A stretch of DNA of 64,000 nucleotides from Enoplolaimus lenunculus (GCA_030248215.1 JASANG010002608.1:186001-250000), one strand, 5' to 3'. Positions 12,701-24,284 are shown, counted from the first letter of the stretch. Notes: generated by a model from the sequence alone, not told the origin. A program made the numbers and translations.

Positions 12701-15700
12701 CATTCGTGATGGAAATGCAGGGAGCACTAGCGGATGCAGAGGGGGGCGGAAGAGCGTACGCTTCCCCCGTCAGAATTTTTTTATGTTAAAATGGTAACGT
12801 CTCTACCTTACAATTTGTTCCCCACAGAAAATTTTCTTTAAAAACACAATTTTTCCCGCAGAATTTTTTGTGATAAAATGGTAAGGTGACTCACTACCTT
12901 GTAATTTTTCGCTCTCAGAAAATTTTTTGGTGATAAAATGATAAGGTCCCTTCCTTACAATTTGTGCGTTCATAACATTTGCCAGCCCGCCTTCCGTCAA
13001 AACTTTTTGGATCCGCCTCCAACAGGGGGCGATATATGTTCGTGAAGTTACTCTAAGGACGAAAAAATTACAGGTCTTTTTAAAGGTTTTAAAATTACAA
13101 ACTGTTGACTCTTGGGTAGCAATAACTTTTCTCGCCAGCTACGCACGCTCGAGAATCGAGCAAGCAATCATTTTTTACAGTTGCGTTACTTTTAATTTAT
13201 TTTACAAAAATTTCACTTTGAAGTTATATCTTCGCGAAATAAAATAATAGAAACGCAACTGTAAACTTAGGTTTTAAGCAGCAGCTTGTTATATTCACAA
13301 ATTTTATTTTCACACCGGCTAATGTGAAGAACAGGGGCGGCACAGTATTATAAGCTTATTCCTAAGCCTAAGCCTAAGCCAAGCAAAAAATTAGTCTAAA
13401 CCTTAAGCTTATTCTATTCATGTCCCACAGAAAAACGTTCCGCCCCTGATCTTTAAATGTGCCTTCACACCATACAACGCATATTTCCCCAAGTTGTTTC
13501 ACCAACCATATGTTTCAGCTACAATTACTGGCCCGGCCGTAGATTTAGAAAAAGCCTCTCTATAGTTCAATATGCATCGCAATCAATAGAAATCAAACAG
13601 ACTGGAAATTTATTTGGGTGACAATACAAATGTAAACAAACGCCAAATATAGTTGAAGTACTAAACGACCGGTAAATGCTAAATATTATCCAGCAAATAA
13701 CCTATATAAATGAGTGCAAGGTCAGACGGAAATATATATGTAAAGGTTAGAGGTCGCACAATTTTACACATTCGACGGTTTCAGTCTAAATTTTTTTATT
13801 AAATTTCACTGCGGTCCAAGCAATTTGTAAATGTTTCGGGATTAATAATTTTTCAAGGAGCTGACCGCTATCTTCAAATTTATCACTAAACAGTGAATGA
13901 CATTAAAAAATTTCATCTTCCAAGAAAATTGAATGGCTGCGTTAAATTTCTCATTGAAAACTTTCAGCTTCAGGATATATTTTAAAAGGTTCTGAAAGTT
14001 GGGTTCCCAACGGCACCGGACAGTTACGGACGGCGTCGGACGTCATTAACAGTATAGCGCCACCCTAATTGTTTCTTGAAACGTAGACTTAATGATGTAA
14101 TTGAATCAAAGTCGGGGCACAGCTGTGACCAAATTATAACAAAGAGGATCGTATATGGTATACATTAAATTGTTTCAACAAAAGTATATCTTATAAATAG
14201 AAATGAATGTTTTTTACTTCCTGGCAGGGTGTAAGGATAGTAAAATAACTGAAACGGATAGCGATCAAAATAGCGGAAACGGAAAACGGATACTGGAGTA
14301 TAAAAGTTTGAAAAATCTTTTATTTTTCTGCCAACATAATTAAGGCATGAAAATATTCACTTGGCTTTGTAAAATTTCTGAAAAAAAAACTAGCGGACGA
14401 ACCGAAATTTATAAGATTTTGGACGAACTTTGTAATTTTTATTTCATATAGAATAATTGCAGCAGTTAAATGTAATAAAAAATGCGACTTATATACGTTG
14501 ATTTTTAACGAATTTTGTGCAGAACATTAACATAATTTCCTGTACTTATCTAACGGAAACACAAACCCATTTTTACCGGAAACGAATACCCGGTTACACT
14601 CTGCTTCCTGGTGATCTGATTCCCTAATTTGTGCAAATAAAAAATTTTAACCAACACTGTATGAAGAGGTTGTTATTAAATCATCGAGAAAACGAAAATT
14701 AATTACAAATAAATGTGTTTAAGATGATATTCAGTGTTACACTTCGTCACTCTTGCAATTTTTAAGTGTGATTTGAGTAGATAAAAATGAAATCAATTTA
14801 CAGACTTGAATTAAAATGAAAGGTAAATTGCAAATGTATACCGATACAGTTCAGTTCCGGGCCATGATCGCGCCACGTGTGTATAGTATTAGTATATTAT
14901 GTATATGTCGTAGACCAATATGCTATCAGACAAATTACTAATTGGCCTAGGCCAATCTCCTTCTTTGCATAATAGCAGTTTCGCCTAAGCTAAACTGCTA
15001 TTACACTTATAGACTAATCCGGTTTGATTATTTAGACAGACAGAATACCGGTAACAAATCAGCGTTGGTTTTACATTACTGTTGTTTTGCTACATCTTAC
15101 AATCACAATTTGGCCTAGGCCAATCTGCCTTTTGCTCATAATAGCAGATTGTCGTGAACCAATTGGTAATTAGCCTAAATAGCACATTGGCATACGACAT
15201 ACAGAGCTGTACATTACCCGCGGGTATCCACGGGTAACGAGGTTACAGTTTAGAAAATTTTGACGAGGATATACCCGCGGGTAAAAATTTGTGACTCTTT
15301 ACCACCCTAAAATTTTTATAACAAACTTGAAACCAGATAATGCAGAAAAATTTACACTCCTGAAATGTGCTGTTAAATCGAAAAATAATTGTGGGATTTT
15401 TACAGGCAGCAACAATATATGGTATACCATTTGTTCACATTCTTCGTGTTCCTATATAAGTTATATTTTTCTTTTGTGTGGAAGAATATGTTTACAGCTA
15501 TCTGAAAGAGGTCTTAAGACAAATTGCGTCGAAACCGTAAAGAAATGTGTGATTTATGCCCTCTAAGTTTTTAAATACAACGATTTTGTAGAGACTAGAA
15601 TGTTTTGATTCAAAGATCACCCATCGGCAAACAACCTCGTTTTAACGATAATAGGTGTAATGTGCAACATTGACAGGTGTTACATTTTTTACTTAATGGT

Positions 15701-18700
15701 TTGTTTTGAAAGTTACTGACAAAGAGTTTTTGTAACGTAAATCGAGCAAGTCACATCTATGCACTGTAAAATTACACAATTGTATTGAACGAAGAAGAAA
15801 AATAAGCGCAGGTAAGGTCGGTAACAGTTACCGTAGACATAACGTAAAATTTCAACCTAACTGATTTTTCTGGGGACAAAAATGCACAGAAAAATGCCGC
15901 TGTGACAGCGGCCCCTTCGGCGCCACAGTATTTGTCGGTAACCTTAAATACACAATGCATAATACAGGTATTACGCAGCTCCTCTTCCCGACTCTAGCAC
16001 GGCTTAACCCCCCTGTATACATAGAGCGAAAGCATCCTTAAGCCAGAAAGAGTACAAAGGATTATCTGCAACAGTAGCTTTTAGCGCTTTATCTAACTTT
16101 ATTTAATAACACAATTATTGATTGTTCAAAATTGGGTCTCAAAGCCAGAATGGGGTCAGGGCAAGCTCTGCCGTCCTGTCAAAATTAGGTATGCCCCTTT
16201 AAAAACATTCCAGCCTCGATTGTAAGTGGTCTAAAATTCTTGTATGCCCCACTTACAACTTTCTGTCTCCTGTCAAAGTGAGCTGGTTTGAGCCTGGCAA
16301 CACTTGAGTTTATGGTCGAATGAGGATTCACCAACCAGGTTTGATTAAATTAAACGAACCAAATAATGCCAATAGTAAATCATTTAGCATAATTTGAAGT
16401 ATCGGTTGCTGGTTTTTATGATGTCACAAACAAGAAGAAAGTTTATGGTGAAGCGATCTGTGACCAAAATACTCTAGAAAATATATCACGAAAGAAGGAG
16501 TAAGCTGCAAAAAGCGGCATGCTTATCGTTTGGTCACACTCCCGAAAATCATCCGTTAAAACAGTGGCGGATCGCGGGAGGCCATCCGTGACTCGCCACC
16601 CATGAACAGGGAACAACACCAAAATTTTGCGTTAATATATTTAAAACAAACTCGCTCCACAAGCTTTTTTCACTAATATATCTTGTGCACCCTACATTGT
16701 AAAAAAAGTTCTGCATCCTTGTGCTACTGCCAAGCAACAAAATTTTTAGATAAACTTTCGATGCCAGAGGAGCTACCAAAATTCATCCCATTTGAGGGGT
16801 CCCCACCCCAAAGAAATGCTCCCACGATAACAAGATTATAAACAAAAAATTTGAAAAATACTTTGATGGGGGCCCGACCCCGGATTTTTGAGGAGGCCTA
16901 CCCTAGCCTACTCCGGCACTGCAATTTTGAATTAAAAATGTCAAATTTGAAGCAATGTTTCGTGTTTCATATATATAAGGATCCACACAGTGAAAGCTTG
17001 TGACTGATGTTTGACATGGGCGCCGGGTAGGTTCGTGCAGGTGATACAACTGTACCCCACTGTACCCCCTAAGCAATTGTTATTTCTAGCACTTTTGGCT
17101 GGCTACGGGTCGTGTTTCCATCATTCGAACAGTGAATAATGATGCAAAATGTTGCAATATACCTTATGATTGCAGATTGTCCGGTGGTAAAAATTCAAAT
17201 CTAGCATCCGACCACGCTTTAACTGGCATATTGGCTTCCACGAATGACTCTTGTAATGGTTCCGATTAATTTGAAGGTACGGTTCAGCAGATTTCAATAT
17301 ATCACTTGTATCGTTATCACATTGCCCTAAAATAGTTAATCTTTTGTCAATAGATAAAAATTTTCGAACAAACTTCAATTAGGTCAGACAGAGTTCGATT
17401 ACTCCTTGTTTGTTCCATGTTATACTAGCGTGAAACCGGCGCCGCAACTGGGAGGGAACGAAAAGGAGCTGCCACTTCTTCTCCTATGGATGTAGTCTGG
17501 TTTGCGTTATGCGCTTGCGTGAGCGGCAATTCAGGTCAAAGCCAATGCGCTTCCAAAATGAAGAAAATGTTGAAAGTTTTTCAAATGAATACTTTATGAT
17601 TATCGTTACGAGGGTAAGCGATCCAAGCAACAGACCTAATTTTAGTTCTGTAGTGACTCGAATAACAAGGGGTAATGAGAAGGTGCCCCCATTTTGAGTC
17701 CGAATGAATAAAGTTGCGCGGGTAAAAAAATATAATTTCCATGAGTGAAGCGCAACGCGGGTTAAAAATTTTTCTGTAGTGACCCGAATAAGAGGTGGAC
17801 TGATATTTATTTGGCCTCTACAGAGGGTTCCTTTCCCTGTTATTCGGTTACGGACTGTTATTTATTTTTAGCCCACGCTGCGCCACCCATCGATCCGTTG
17901 AATTAAACGTTCATTTGTCTTGTGTCAATAGCTTGAGCGATCATGCAAGGTTATACTTGAGAATGTAGTTTCAAAATTTAAGTATACTTTAAAGATTAGA
18001 ACTCAAAATATTCGGTCCTGGAGTCATTTATCTGCTACAATTAGGGATAATTGATATTTATGGACTTTAATTAGGGTTTACTGACTCCATCCGCTTACGG
18101 TCTGTTATCAGGGATACGGACACAAACTGATTAAATGGGGACCCCCTCTTATTATTCCCCCTCTTATTCAGGTCACCACAGTACCCACTTACACCTCTGA
18201 ATGATACCAAAGCATAATTATGGCTTAGACTGGTAAGATATATAAAAAGACACTCGAACAACTCGCGTAAACTTTATGAAATCCAAAAAAATGAACAGTC
18301 ATGGCAATCAACAAAAACGATTCGAAGCAAGTCCAGTTGTACCCAAAAGAAACAATATGAAAAATGAAGGGCGGTGGCTTTGACTAACCTAATGTAAATT
18401 AAAAATAAATAACAGTTCGTAATCGAATAACAGGGAATGCCCTTTACAGAAGGAAAATAAACATCAGTCCCCACTCTAATTTGGGTAACTACATTACTAA
18501 AAGTCAAACTAAATGTTGATACTGATAGAACGCCGTATTGTCGAAGATATATGACTTACTTAAGTTTTCCAATGATCCTGTTTGCTTCACGTTATCAGCG
18601 TTCGGTTCGAATATCACATTTGAACCAGCCTCATCATTTCCATTCGCCGAGCTAAAAATAGCACCATACATCATTTCTCAACTTATTTCAGATTTATACA

Positions 18701-21700
18701 ACATCCCACAGGAGTGCAGCCGTTTTTATTATTCCTCAGGCTCACCCCATTTCCAATTTTTTCACAAATCACGGCACAAAATTTGAAAAAGCGTTTTTAA
18801 ATTTAGTGGTCTTAAAGAATGGCGCACTCAAATCGGGCCCGTAGCCAGAGTTGACAGGGCGGGCTCAACCCCCCTCTCTTCTGGAAGGATTTTGAATGCC
18901 ACTGGAAATTTTTTATCTTTGATTGTAAGTCATCGAAAAGTCGAAAAATGTTTAGACCCCCCGTAGCAAGGTGGGCCGGCTACGGTCCTGACTCAAATAC
19001 CTAAACGAACAAGCGTGACAACCTTGGCTACTTGTAAACGGTCAGAAACAGGGGCGCTGCAAGAGAGGGGCCGGTGGACCGTATATCGGAATTTCAAACC
19101 CCAAAATTTTGTATTGAGATTGAATGCTAAAATTGTGTCAGAGGTCTTATAGCCATGCTTGCAGCTCTCCGTCGTTATAACCGTTGATATGCCGATTAAT
19201 CATAAATATAGTCTTTCAAAGATTTGGTGCGGCAGTTTTTAACGCCAGTCCCATTTGTAGGTACATCATTAGCTATTTAGTTTATTTTTACCTCTCACTA
19301 ATTCCACTGGAATCTGACATTGGATCACCGTCTCGACCAGTTGTTTCAAAATAACGTCGTCGTACAGTCAAAACAATTTGTTCAAACTTTTTCGCTCGTT
19401 TAATCGTATGCAACGCTTGTTGATTTGTTGTGCCCAACAGGCTTCGACCGCAAACTTCGATAATTTCGTCCCCTGAAAACGAAAATTTGTAAGTCTTACA
19501 GTTGAATCGAGCATTTTAGTTTGAAACGAGCTAAGTGAATTACTTAAGTAGTTAATTTGAGTTGGCACACGTAGTTATTAACAGAAATAGTTTTGTCTGT
19601 TATCTGAAGCAACCATGCCCCCTTGGGCCGTTCTGGCTATGCTCTCTGATTTATAATACTGTTTTGTAATATTTTTATAACTTCCTTGCAGTTTCGTTAG
19701 GCGAGGCTGAAACTGTTCTAGAATAACATAATTTTTTAAATGGGGTGAGCCCCGCATTGACACCCTCTGGCTACGGGCTAAGTTTTGTTCATCTGTTTTG
19801 CTTTAAGTTAGAAACTGAATTTCATTTTGTAATATTTTTATAACTTTTTGTTGCGTTTAAAATAACAGCTGGCAGCCAGCTCACCTTGCAAGGGCGGCTA
19901 AACATTTTTAGGAGGTATATACAAGGATTTCGACGACTTATATGCGAGGCTGAAACTGTTGTAGGAAAACATAATTTTTTTAAACGAGGTGAGCCCCGCA
20001 TTGACCCCCTAAGGCTAAGGGCTAAGTTTTTGTTCAACTGATCTGCGTAAGTTATCAGAATAGAAACATTTTGGAAACAGGATTTTACTCAGTGATCCTG
20101 GTGGTTTGTTTAGCGTCAGATATGGAAATAGTTTAGTATTCAAGGACAATTTCACGAGACGCCAGCGGCGTCGAGCGAAAATACATAGCTAATGGCAATG
20201 GGGCCTCCCTAGGACGTAGTCACTGACTTTTCATTCCGAAATAGTAATTCATGGGCGGAGGTACGGAATATAGACTCCTCTAGAAATTTAATAAAAAATA
20301 GTTCATTTTATACATTTCGACGCGTTGAGTTCAGCGGTGCTATTTTTGGCGCTGCAGAACCCCCGGTTCTATAGTTATGGCCGTTTAAATTTCAACTTTT
20401 TACTATATTAAACATGTACAAACGTCAATCAAATTTGCTTAAGGAATAAACCTGGTAAAAGTCATCTACTACGAACATGTGAATGATAGATACTTGCTTT
20501 TCTAATCTGTGCGGTTTGCACTACAATTTCGAGGGCCACAACTTTTTAACCCTTAGTCATGCAGCCACAAAAAAGGTACCGTTGAATTCAGTTCGTCGAG
20601 ATCTATACGGTGGACCAATAATTATTAATATCCTAAGGGGCCCAGATTCCGTACCTCCGCCCAGTCCTGGTTATACCGGGCCCATATCCAATAAGGGGCC
20701 AGGGGTTGCTTACCCCCTTTAAAAATTGCTCGTTCTTGGAAAGTTTCAACCTTACTAACGAACCTTGTGACACGTTTCCGTGTCCCGCCTGACAGCGGCG
20801 CCGGAAGCAAACTAGTATTGGGTAGCACAATTCTGCCTAAAATGTTCGCATGCTAGAGTGCTATTTTGCCAAAATCACATTGTTTTACCAAAAAAAGTAA
20901 CAGACAAGATGCTACAGTAAAATGAAGTCATGTATTTTGCTGTTAGTTCAAAGCGTAAATCTTTAATATGGGGTTCGGATGTGTCGGTGGAAAAGAAGTT
21001 CGACAGTTTGATATTGCGAGCTCTGGACAGTTACCCTATCAGGCTGGGCTGTCTATGTTCGTGGGGCTGCGCAAAAAGTTGCCGTGACCAGGATTCGAAC
21101 CTGGGTTATTACGGCCACAACGTAATGTCCTAACCACTAGACGATCACGGCCAGCAATTTTGCTCTTAATATATGTTTCCATACCAATACGCAAAGCTCT
21201 ATACAAACTGAAAGTCATCATTGTACACCTTTTGTCGAATTAACACTGATATCTCTACTTGCGTTTTGTGTGTGTCTTCTTTACAAGTTATCGCCTTATG
21301 CCTGTACACAGTTTTAAATCTTTATGAGATACACCCACTACATTTATAAAAACGGTACTGAGCGGGGATTCGTCGAATAGTGGTGAAGCGACGGGTCTTC
21401 CACACATTTGGTACGGGTCTTCCACACATTTGGTACGGGTCTTCCACACATTTGGTGTGCATTCAATTCTTAGTCTGACAAACATTTAGCATATTCAACG
21501 CTGCCAATGTCGGCAATGCAATTAAACGGAGCCGGTAATTCTCAAAAGTTCGAAACATTTCGGCGAATTGAGTTCAACTTTTCCATTCGTACGGTTGCTT
21601 TACCAACGGTTCAAGAGTTCTGGCCAACAAAGAAAACACGCGCAGACACAGATTTGAAGAGGAAATATCTACCACGACATATTTGCAAAATATAAGCTTT

Positions 21701-23149
21701 ACCAGGTTCATTAATTTGGTACATAGTTGTTCGTTGTTAGCAAAAAACTTAAAATTCAAAATTCACCAATTTTGTGCCTGGGACAATAAAAGCCTATAAA
21801 TGGTACCACTGAGCTTAGCGCGTCGAGATGTAAAAAATAGACATTTCATTACAGTCTTTGTTGGATCCAGATTTCGTATGATTGCCTCAGAAGCTTCACA
21901 TGGGGAAGCCGTACAATCGGTGAAAGAAAAAAATCTCGCGAACGAAACGAGCCAGAAACCAAATGCAATGTTAATAAATTTCAACTGATTCAACCGCTAA
22001 GAGCGGATGGTGTAGACTCTAACAATACCAAAATGACCATGTGATTACTGCATAATGCGAGACAACACGGGCGAAGATATTTGTCGCCAAATGGAAGAAT
22101 TTTTAAATATTTTAAATTAACACCTTTCATAAAATTCGAATCCAGAAGGATGCAAATATGGCATTTTTGCAAAACAATATGAATGAGTGCCACCGTAGTT
22201 GCGCAGATATATGAATCTCATTCAATTGACATTCATAGGGTTATATCTCCTTCCGTAATTTTTGCACATGCGATAAAATGTACTATTACAAGCTGTCCCG
22301 CTGGATCTAAGAGTTTAAAAAGTTTCTTTAAATTGACTATATATACCTTCTCAAAATGAAATCCTGGCTACACCCGAGTTGTGAAGTTTGACAGTCTTAC
22401 GAGCCTACGATCTAATATATATCGTAATCATAAAGACGTTGCTAAGATTCATTTAGGGAGCGCGGGCATGACGTCACGTAAAAGAGCATTTTTTGGATTC
22501 TCGAAATTGGAAGGCTATTCTATTAAAAGCCGTTAAAGTGTTTTTGCGTCTCCAGAGAAATATCGGGAGATATTACCCTCTATTCGTCCACATATGCGTT
22601 GCTATTCCTCCAATTATCAGTACTGGCACTATGATAGTCGATCTTTCCCCAAACAAGTCCAGTCCAATCAGACCCCATAAAACGTTTCACAGCTCTATAA
22701 CTTGGCATTCAGAAAACATTTTTGTTTGCCAACATGGGAGGCCTCATGGGTTGGGTGCTCCCTATTGATTGCTTGGGTAACGGCGTTTCTGCGGGCACTA
22801 CCCTTTGTATACGCACCTGATTCCAATCTAATACAGTACCTGGTTGCAATTCACCGCACTGTGCAGCAAGTCCATTAGCAAATATTCGTTTAACAAATAT
22901 ACCCATCGCACCACGTGGTGAATCGACTCCACCAACGATGCTGAATCCAAGCGGTTTTCGTACCGTTCGAGTTGCTAACGGATGTTTTGAATTTTTTACA
23001 ATATCACATCCGCGTTCTAATTGGTTATTTTGTGTGATAACAATTTTCCGACATAGAAATCTGTTTGCGGAAGTAGAATTTAGACTTCTGCCAGGCGGCT
23101 GTGAGACATGTTTTGATGGGTCGGTGTCGGACTTGAACAGCGATGGCAT
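2683..23149 (-). CDS. PDZ-domain scaffold protein, six exons, 3' end outside window
   Basis: Exons in order: 23149-22840, 19472-19292, 18651-18560, 17326-17163, 9754-9438, 3795-2683. All junctions have GT/AG borders and the codon phases agree across each one, giving about 725 residues. PDZ1 (residues ~62-142) is split by intron 1 and reads '[10 protein letters not shown]', then '[11 protein letters not shown]', then '[14 protein letters not shown]'. This resembles PDZ domains of the PDZD2/pro-interleukin-16 type. PDZ2 (~395-518) lies in the last exon, with 'RLGLAVW' and '[12 protein letters not shown]' and a Cys-containing insert of about 40 residues. The rest is Ser/Asn-rich and probably disordered. 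The last exon ends in a donor (GTAGGT) with two bases of a codon left over, so the gene continues left of position 1. The ATG at 23149 is the first in frame; an exon farther upstream is possible because the frame stays open to an AG about 30 bases before it. PDZ domains bind C-terminal peptides at membranes or junctions. The exact orthologue is not recognised. Confidence 0.82.
4420..4503. repeat. AT-rich inverted microsatellite hairpin
   Basis: A run of (TAAA)n/(TA)n is followed after a short spacer by its reverse complement (TA)n/(TTTA)n, so the 84-bp segment can fold into a nearly pure A-T hairpin. Confidence 0.85.
4808..4967. mobile_element. hAT-like MITE (GGGCCCGTAGCCA family), perfect 8-bp duplication
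   Basis: The 160-bp element is flanked on both sides by TCTGAAAC. Its inverted ends are GGCCGTAGCCAGG and CCTTGGCTACGGGCC. No coding capacity. It lies in intron 5 of the PDZ gene. The 8-bp duplication supports hAT-type transposition. Confidence 0.85.
5258..5514. mobile_element. Non-autonomous element with ~60-bp inverted ends
   Basis: The left arm 'GGGTTCCGTATGGTACAAAA' and the right arm 'CATTTGTACCATGCGGAACC' are inverted copies, and similarity continues inward through 'ACGCGTTGCATTT' and its counterpart. The short open frames on both strands here are by-products of this symmetry. No confident target duplication was found. Confidence 0.65.
6621..6930. repeat. Minisatellite, ~21-bp unit ACTAAAATACCTAATTTTTYA
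   Basis: About 14-15 units in tandem, mostly 21 bp with some shortened copies ('GAGCAATACCTAATTTTT'). Variation is concentrated at the base after the T run. It lies in intron 5 of the PDZ gene. Confidence 0.9.
9905..10089. mobile_element. hAT-like MITE with internal telomere-like repeats, full copy
   Basis: The terminal inverted repeats are GGCCCATGTATAGAACAGGG and its complement, about 25 bp long. The flanks are GTTTCAAC on the left and GTTTAAAC on the right, an 8-bp target duplication with one difference, as expected for hAT superfamily elements. The body carries several GCCTAA units. It has no coding capacity and lies in intron 5 of the PDZ gene, just upstream of exon 5. Confidence 0.8.
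12722..13018. mobile_element. Foldback repeat with GCGGATC ends and internal tandem units
   Basis: It starts 'CTAGCGGATGCAGAGGGGGG' and ends 'TTTTTGGATCCGCCTCC', inverted GCGGATSC-type ends. Inside, a unit of about 58 bp containing 'GTGATAAAATGGTAAGGT' and 'CAGAAAATTTT' recurs about three times. Related pieces occur at 29217-29430, 32283-32466, 36045-36218 and 42140-42230. Confidence 0.6.
13317..13463. mobile_element. hAT-like MITE with internal telomere-like repeats, perfect 8-bp duplication
   Basis: This 147-bp copy is flanked on both sides by exactly TTCACACC. The inverted ends carry 'AGGGGCGG' cores and the body has GCCTAA units. The perfect duplication suggests a fairly recent insertion. 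It lies in intron 4 of the PDZ gene. Confidence 0.85.
14228..14425. repeat. Dispersed repeat, copy 2 (related to 1865-2078)
   Basis: Shares ordered blocks with 1865-2078, such as 'GGAAAACGGATACTGGAGTA' and 'TATAAAAG'. It lies in intron 4 of the PDZ gene. Confidence 0.65.
14904..15201. mobile_element. Foldback MITE with TATGTCGTA ends and GGCCTAGGCC cores
   Basis: The inverted ends are 'TATGTCGTAGACCAATATGC' and 'GCACATTGGCATACGACATA'. Each arm also holds the palindrome GGCCTAGGCC and a 'TAATAGCAG' block, so each half is itself repetitive. No coding capacity. Confidence 0.7.
17774..18181. mobile_element. Foldback MITE with CTGTAGTGACCCGAATAAG ends
   Basis: The left end CTGTAGTGACCCGAATAAG and the right end CTTATTCAGGTCACCACAG are inverted copies. 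It is the same family as 23265-23723. Related half-copies flank it (17644-17720 and 18380-18500), suggesting nesting. It lies in intron 3 of the PDZ gene. Confidence 0.7.
18834..18990. mobile_element. hAT-like MITE (GGGCCCGTAGCCA family), perfect 8-bp duplication
   Basis: Flanked on both sides by ACTCAAAT. The ends are CGGGCCCGTAGCCAG and CCGGCTACGGTCCTG. It is 157 bp, noncoding, and lies in intron 2 of the PDZ gene. Diverged relatives follow near 19610-19780 and 19868-20025 in intron 1. Confidence 0.85.
20252..20663. mobile_element. MITE with TGGGCGGAGGTACGGAAT ends
   Basis: The left end TGGGCGGAGGTACGGAAT and the right end ATTCCGTACCTCCGCCCA are perfect inverted repeats bounding 412 bp without coding capacity. 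It lies in intron 1 of the PDZ gene. The target duplication is not obvious. Confidence 0.75.
21080..21151 (-). tRNA. tRNA-His (GTG)
   Basis: The minus-strand sequence folds as a standard 72-nt tRNA. The acceptor stem is GCCGTGA/TCACGGC with A73, the D arm contains 'TCTAGTGGTTAGGA', the anticodon loop has GTG ('TTACGTTGTGGCCGTAA'), and the T arm is 'CAGGTTCGAATCCTG'. Box A and box B promoter elements are intact and there is no intron. It lies on the same strand as the PDZ gene, within its first intron (19473-22839), and would be transcribed by RNA polymerase III. The extra 5' G of tRNA-His is added after transcription. Confidence 0.95.
21391..21456. repeat. Tandem repeat, 3 x 22 bp
   Basis: Three exact copies of ACGGGTCTTCCACACATTTGGT in direct tandem. 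Confidence 0.95.
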
Positions 23150-23264
23150 ATTTTGGTAAGTGGTTTTTTGTTTGTTTCTAATATATTATTTTATATAATA
23201 TATATTATTTTAACTTGTATTAATTGTGTATGACGTCTAAAATAGAAAACAACAAACAACACTA

Positions 23265-23723
23265 CTGTAGCGACCCGAATAAGTGGAGGGTAATAAGAGG
23301 GGTTCCCAATTTTCGGTCCCAATCAATAGGAGTCTGTATCCCTAATAAGAGTCCGTAAGCGGATAGAGTATGGCTCCAGTACCAATTTTCGGTCCCAATC
23401 AATAGGAGTCTGTATCCCTAATAAGAGTCCGTAAGCGGATAGAGTATGGCTCCAGCACCAAATACAGTTGAGTTCGAAACTTTAAAGCATACTTAAGTTT
23501 TGAAAGAACATTCCTAACTATAACTTTGCATTATCGCTCAAGCTTTTGATGCAAGGCAAAAAAAGTTTAATTGAACGGATAGTTGCAATACCGGATATAT
23601 ATCAGTAACGAAGGGTGGCGGGGGCGGGTTGAAAATAAAAAACAGTCCATAGCCGAATAACAGGGGTACACTCTGGATAGGTCAAATAAGTATCAGCTCC
23701 CCCTCTTATTCGGGTCACTACAG
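23265..23723. mobile_element. Foldback MITE with TA target duplication
   Basis: TA flanks CTGTAGCGACCCGAATAAG on the left and CTTATTCGGGTCACTACAG on the right, as in Tc1/mariner-type MITEs. It is 459 bp and contains an internal 76-bp tandem duplication. It lies just upstream of the first recognised exon of the PDZ gene. Confidence 0.75.
23307..23458. repeat. 76-bp direct tandem duplication inside the MITE
   Basis: The block starting CAATTTTCGGTCCCAATCAA is repeated after 76 bp with about one difference (CCAGTACC against CCAGCACC), which indicates a recent duplication. Confidence 0.9.
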
Positions 23724-23769
23724 TATATTCGCTGGCGCTGGTAAGACTTTTGCTTGGACTGTCTATTGC

Positions 23770-23866
23770 TTATCCCAGTTCTGCTACGCTTTTTTCCACA
23801 TTTGAAATTAAGCCTTGAACGTAAGCAAAGACTAAGGTAAAGACTAACGCAAAGGTACGCATTTTC
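23770..23866 (-). CDS. Candidate small secreted peptide
   Basis: An ATG at 23862 opens a 30-codon frame that begins 'MRTFALVFTLVFAYVQG'. This looks like a signal peptide: a basic residue, a hydrophobic core and small residues at the cleavage region. A strong 3' splice site (TTTTGTTTAG) ends four bases before the ATG, as at trans-spliced or cis-spliced nematode starts. The frame ends 'KSVAELG', or a donor at GTAGCA could lead to another exon. I recognise no family. The short frame could be chance. Confidence 0.3.
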
Positions 23867-24284
23867 CTAAACAAAATAAGTCTGTTAGCGTCAATGTGGG
23901 TAACAGTGTAGAAAAGCCAAAACTCCTGGTTGTCTGTCATCCATTGACCTTTACAACCAATGTTGACAATAATCGATAACACAAAGGTTCGTGTTGTAAG
24001 ATTTTAGTTACTCTAAAATTAACTAAGGCGCTACTTGTATGCTATACTATGAATATTTTACGTCAGTGACAACTAAACACAGGCGGAAATAAGATCATAT
24101 CTGTATTATTTGTCAAAATTAATCACCCGTAAGTGATATCAACAATTATTATCATTTTTGTTTAACTGGCCGCAGTTCCACAATTTTACTACGTTAAAAA
24201 GATAAATAAAGTTTAAAGCTGTATTTCTGTGTTTTACCATAAACCTCTATGGTAATTACGGTCAACGTAGGTTCGTCTTGAATT

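Larger units (their letters stand above)
9755..17162. other. PDZ gene intron 4, repeat-filled
   Basis: A 7.4-kb intron. It contains the MITEs and foldbacks listed separately, a partial MITE near 12279-12439 and a diverged one near 16145-16290. The flanking exons are both in phase 0, so a missed phase-0 exon cannot be excluded, but none stood out. Open stretches near 11000-11650 have no recognisable product. Confidence 0.6.
19292..23149 (-). other. PDZ domain 1, encoded by exons 1 and 2
   Basis: The carboxylate-binding loop is 'PLGF' at the end of exon 1. Exon 1 stops after 'GELQPG' (donor GTACTG at 22839) and exon 2 resumes with '[11 protein letters not shown]', completing one Gly codon across the junction. 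The strand '[10 protein letters not shown]' closes the domain. This split position and the '[18 protein letters not shown]' string are typical of class I PDZ domains in multi-PDZ scaffolds. Confidence 0.88.

Noticed and set aside
17509-17697. 62-codon plus-strand frame followed by a GTAAGC donor-like site
   Set aside because: It overlaps the start of repeat-family pieces and has no recognisable product or partner exon.
19292-19298. Alternative donor GTGAGAG for PDZ exon 2, joining directly to the exon at 17326
   Set aside because: The GTAAAA donor at 19291 fits in phase with the well-bounded exon 18651-18560, which then fits the exon at 17326; the skip form remains a possible isoform.
22448-22775. 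Possible element with AGGGAGC...GCTCCCT ends
   Set aside because: The matching ends are only about seven to nine bases and no target duplication or repeat relative was seen.
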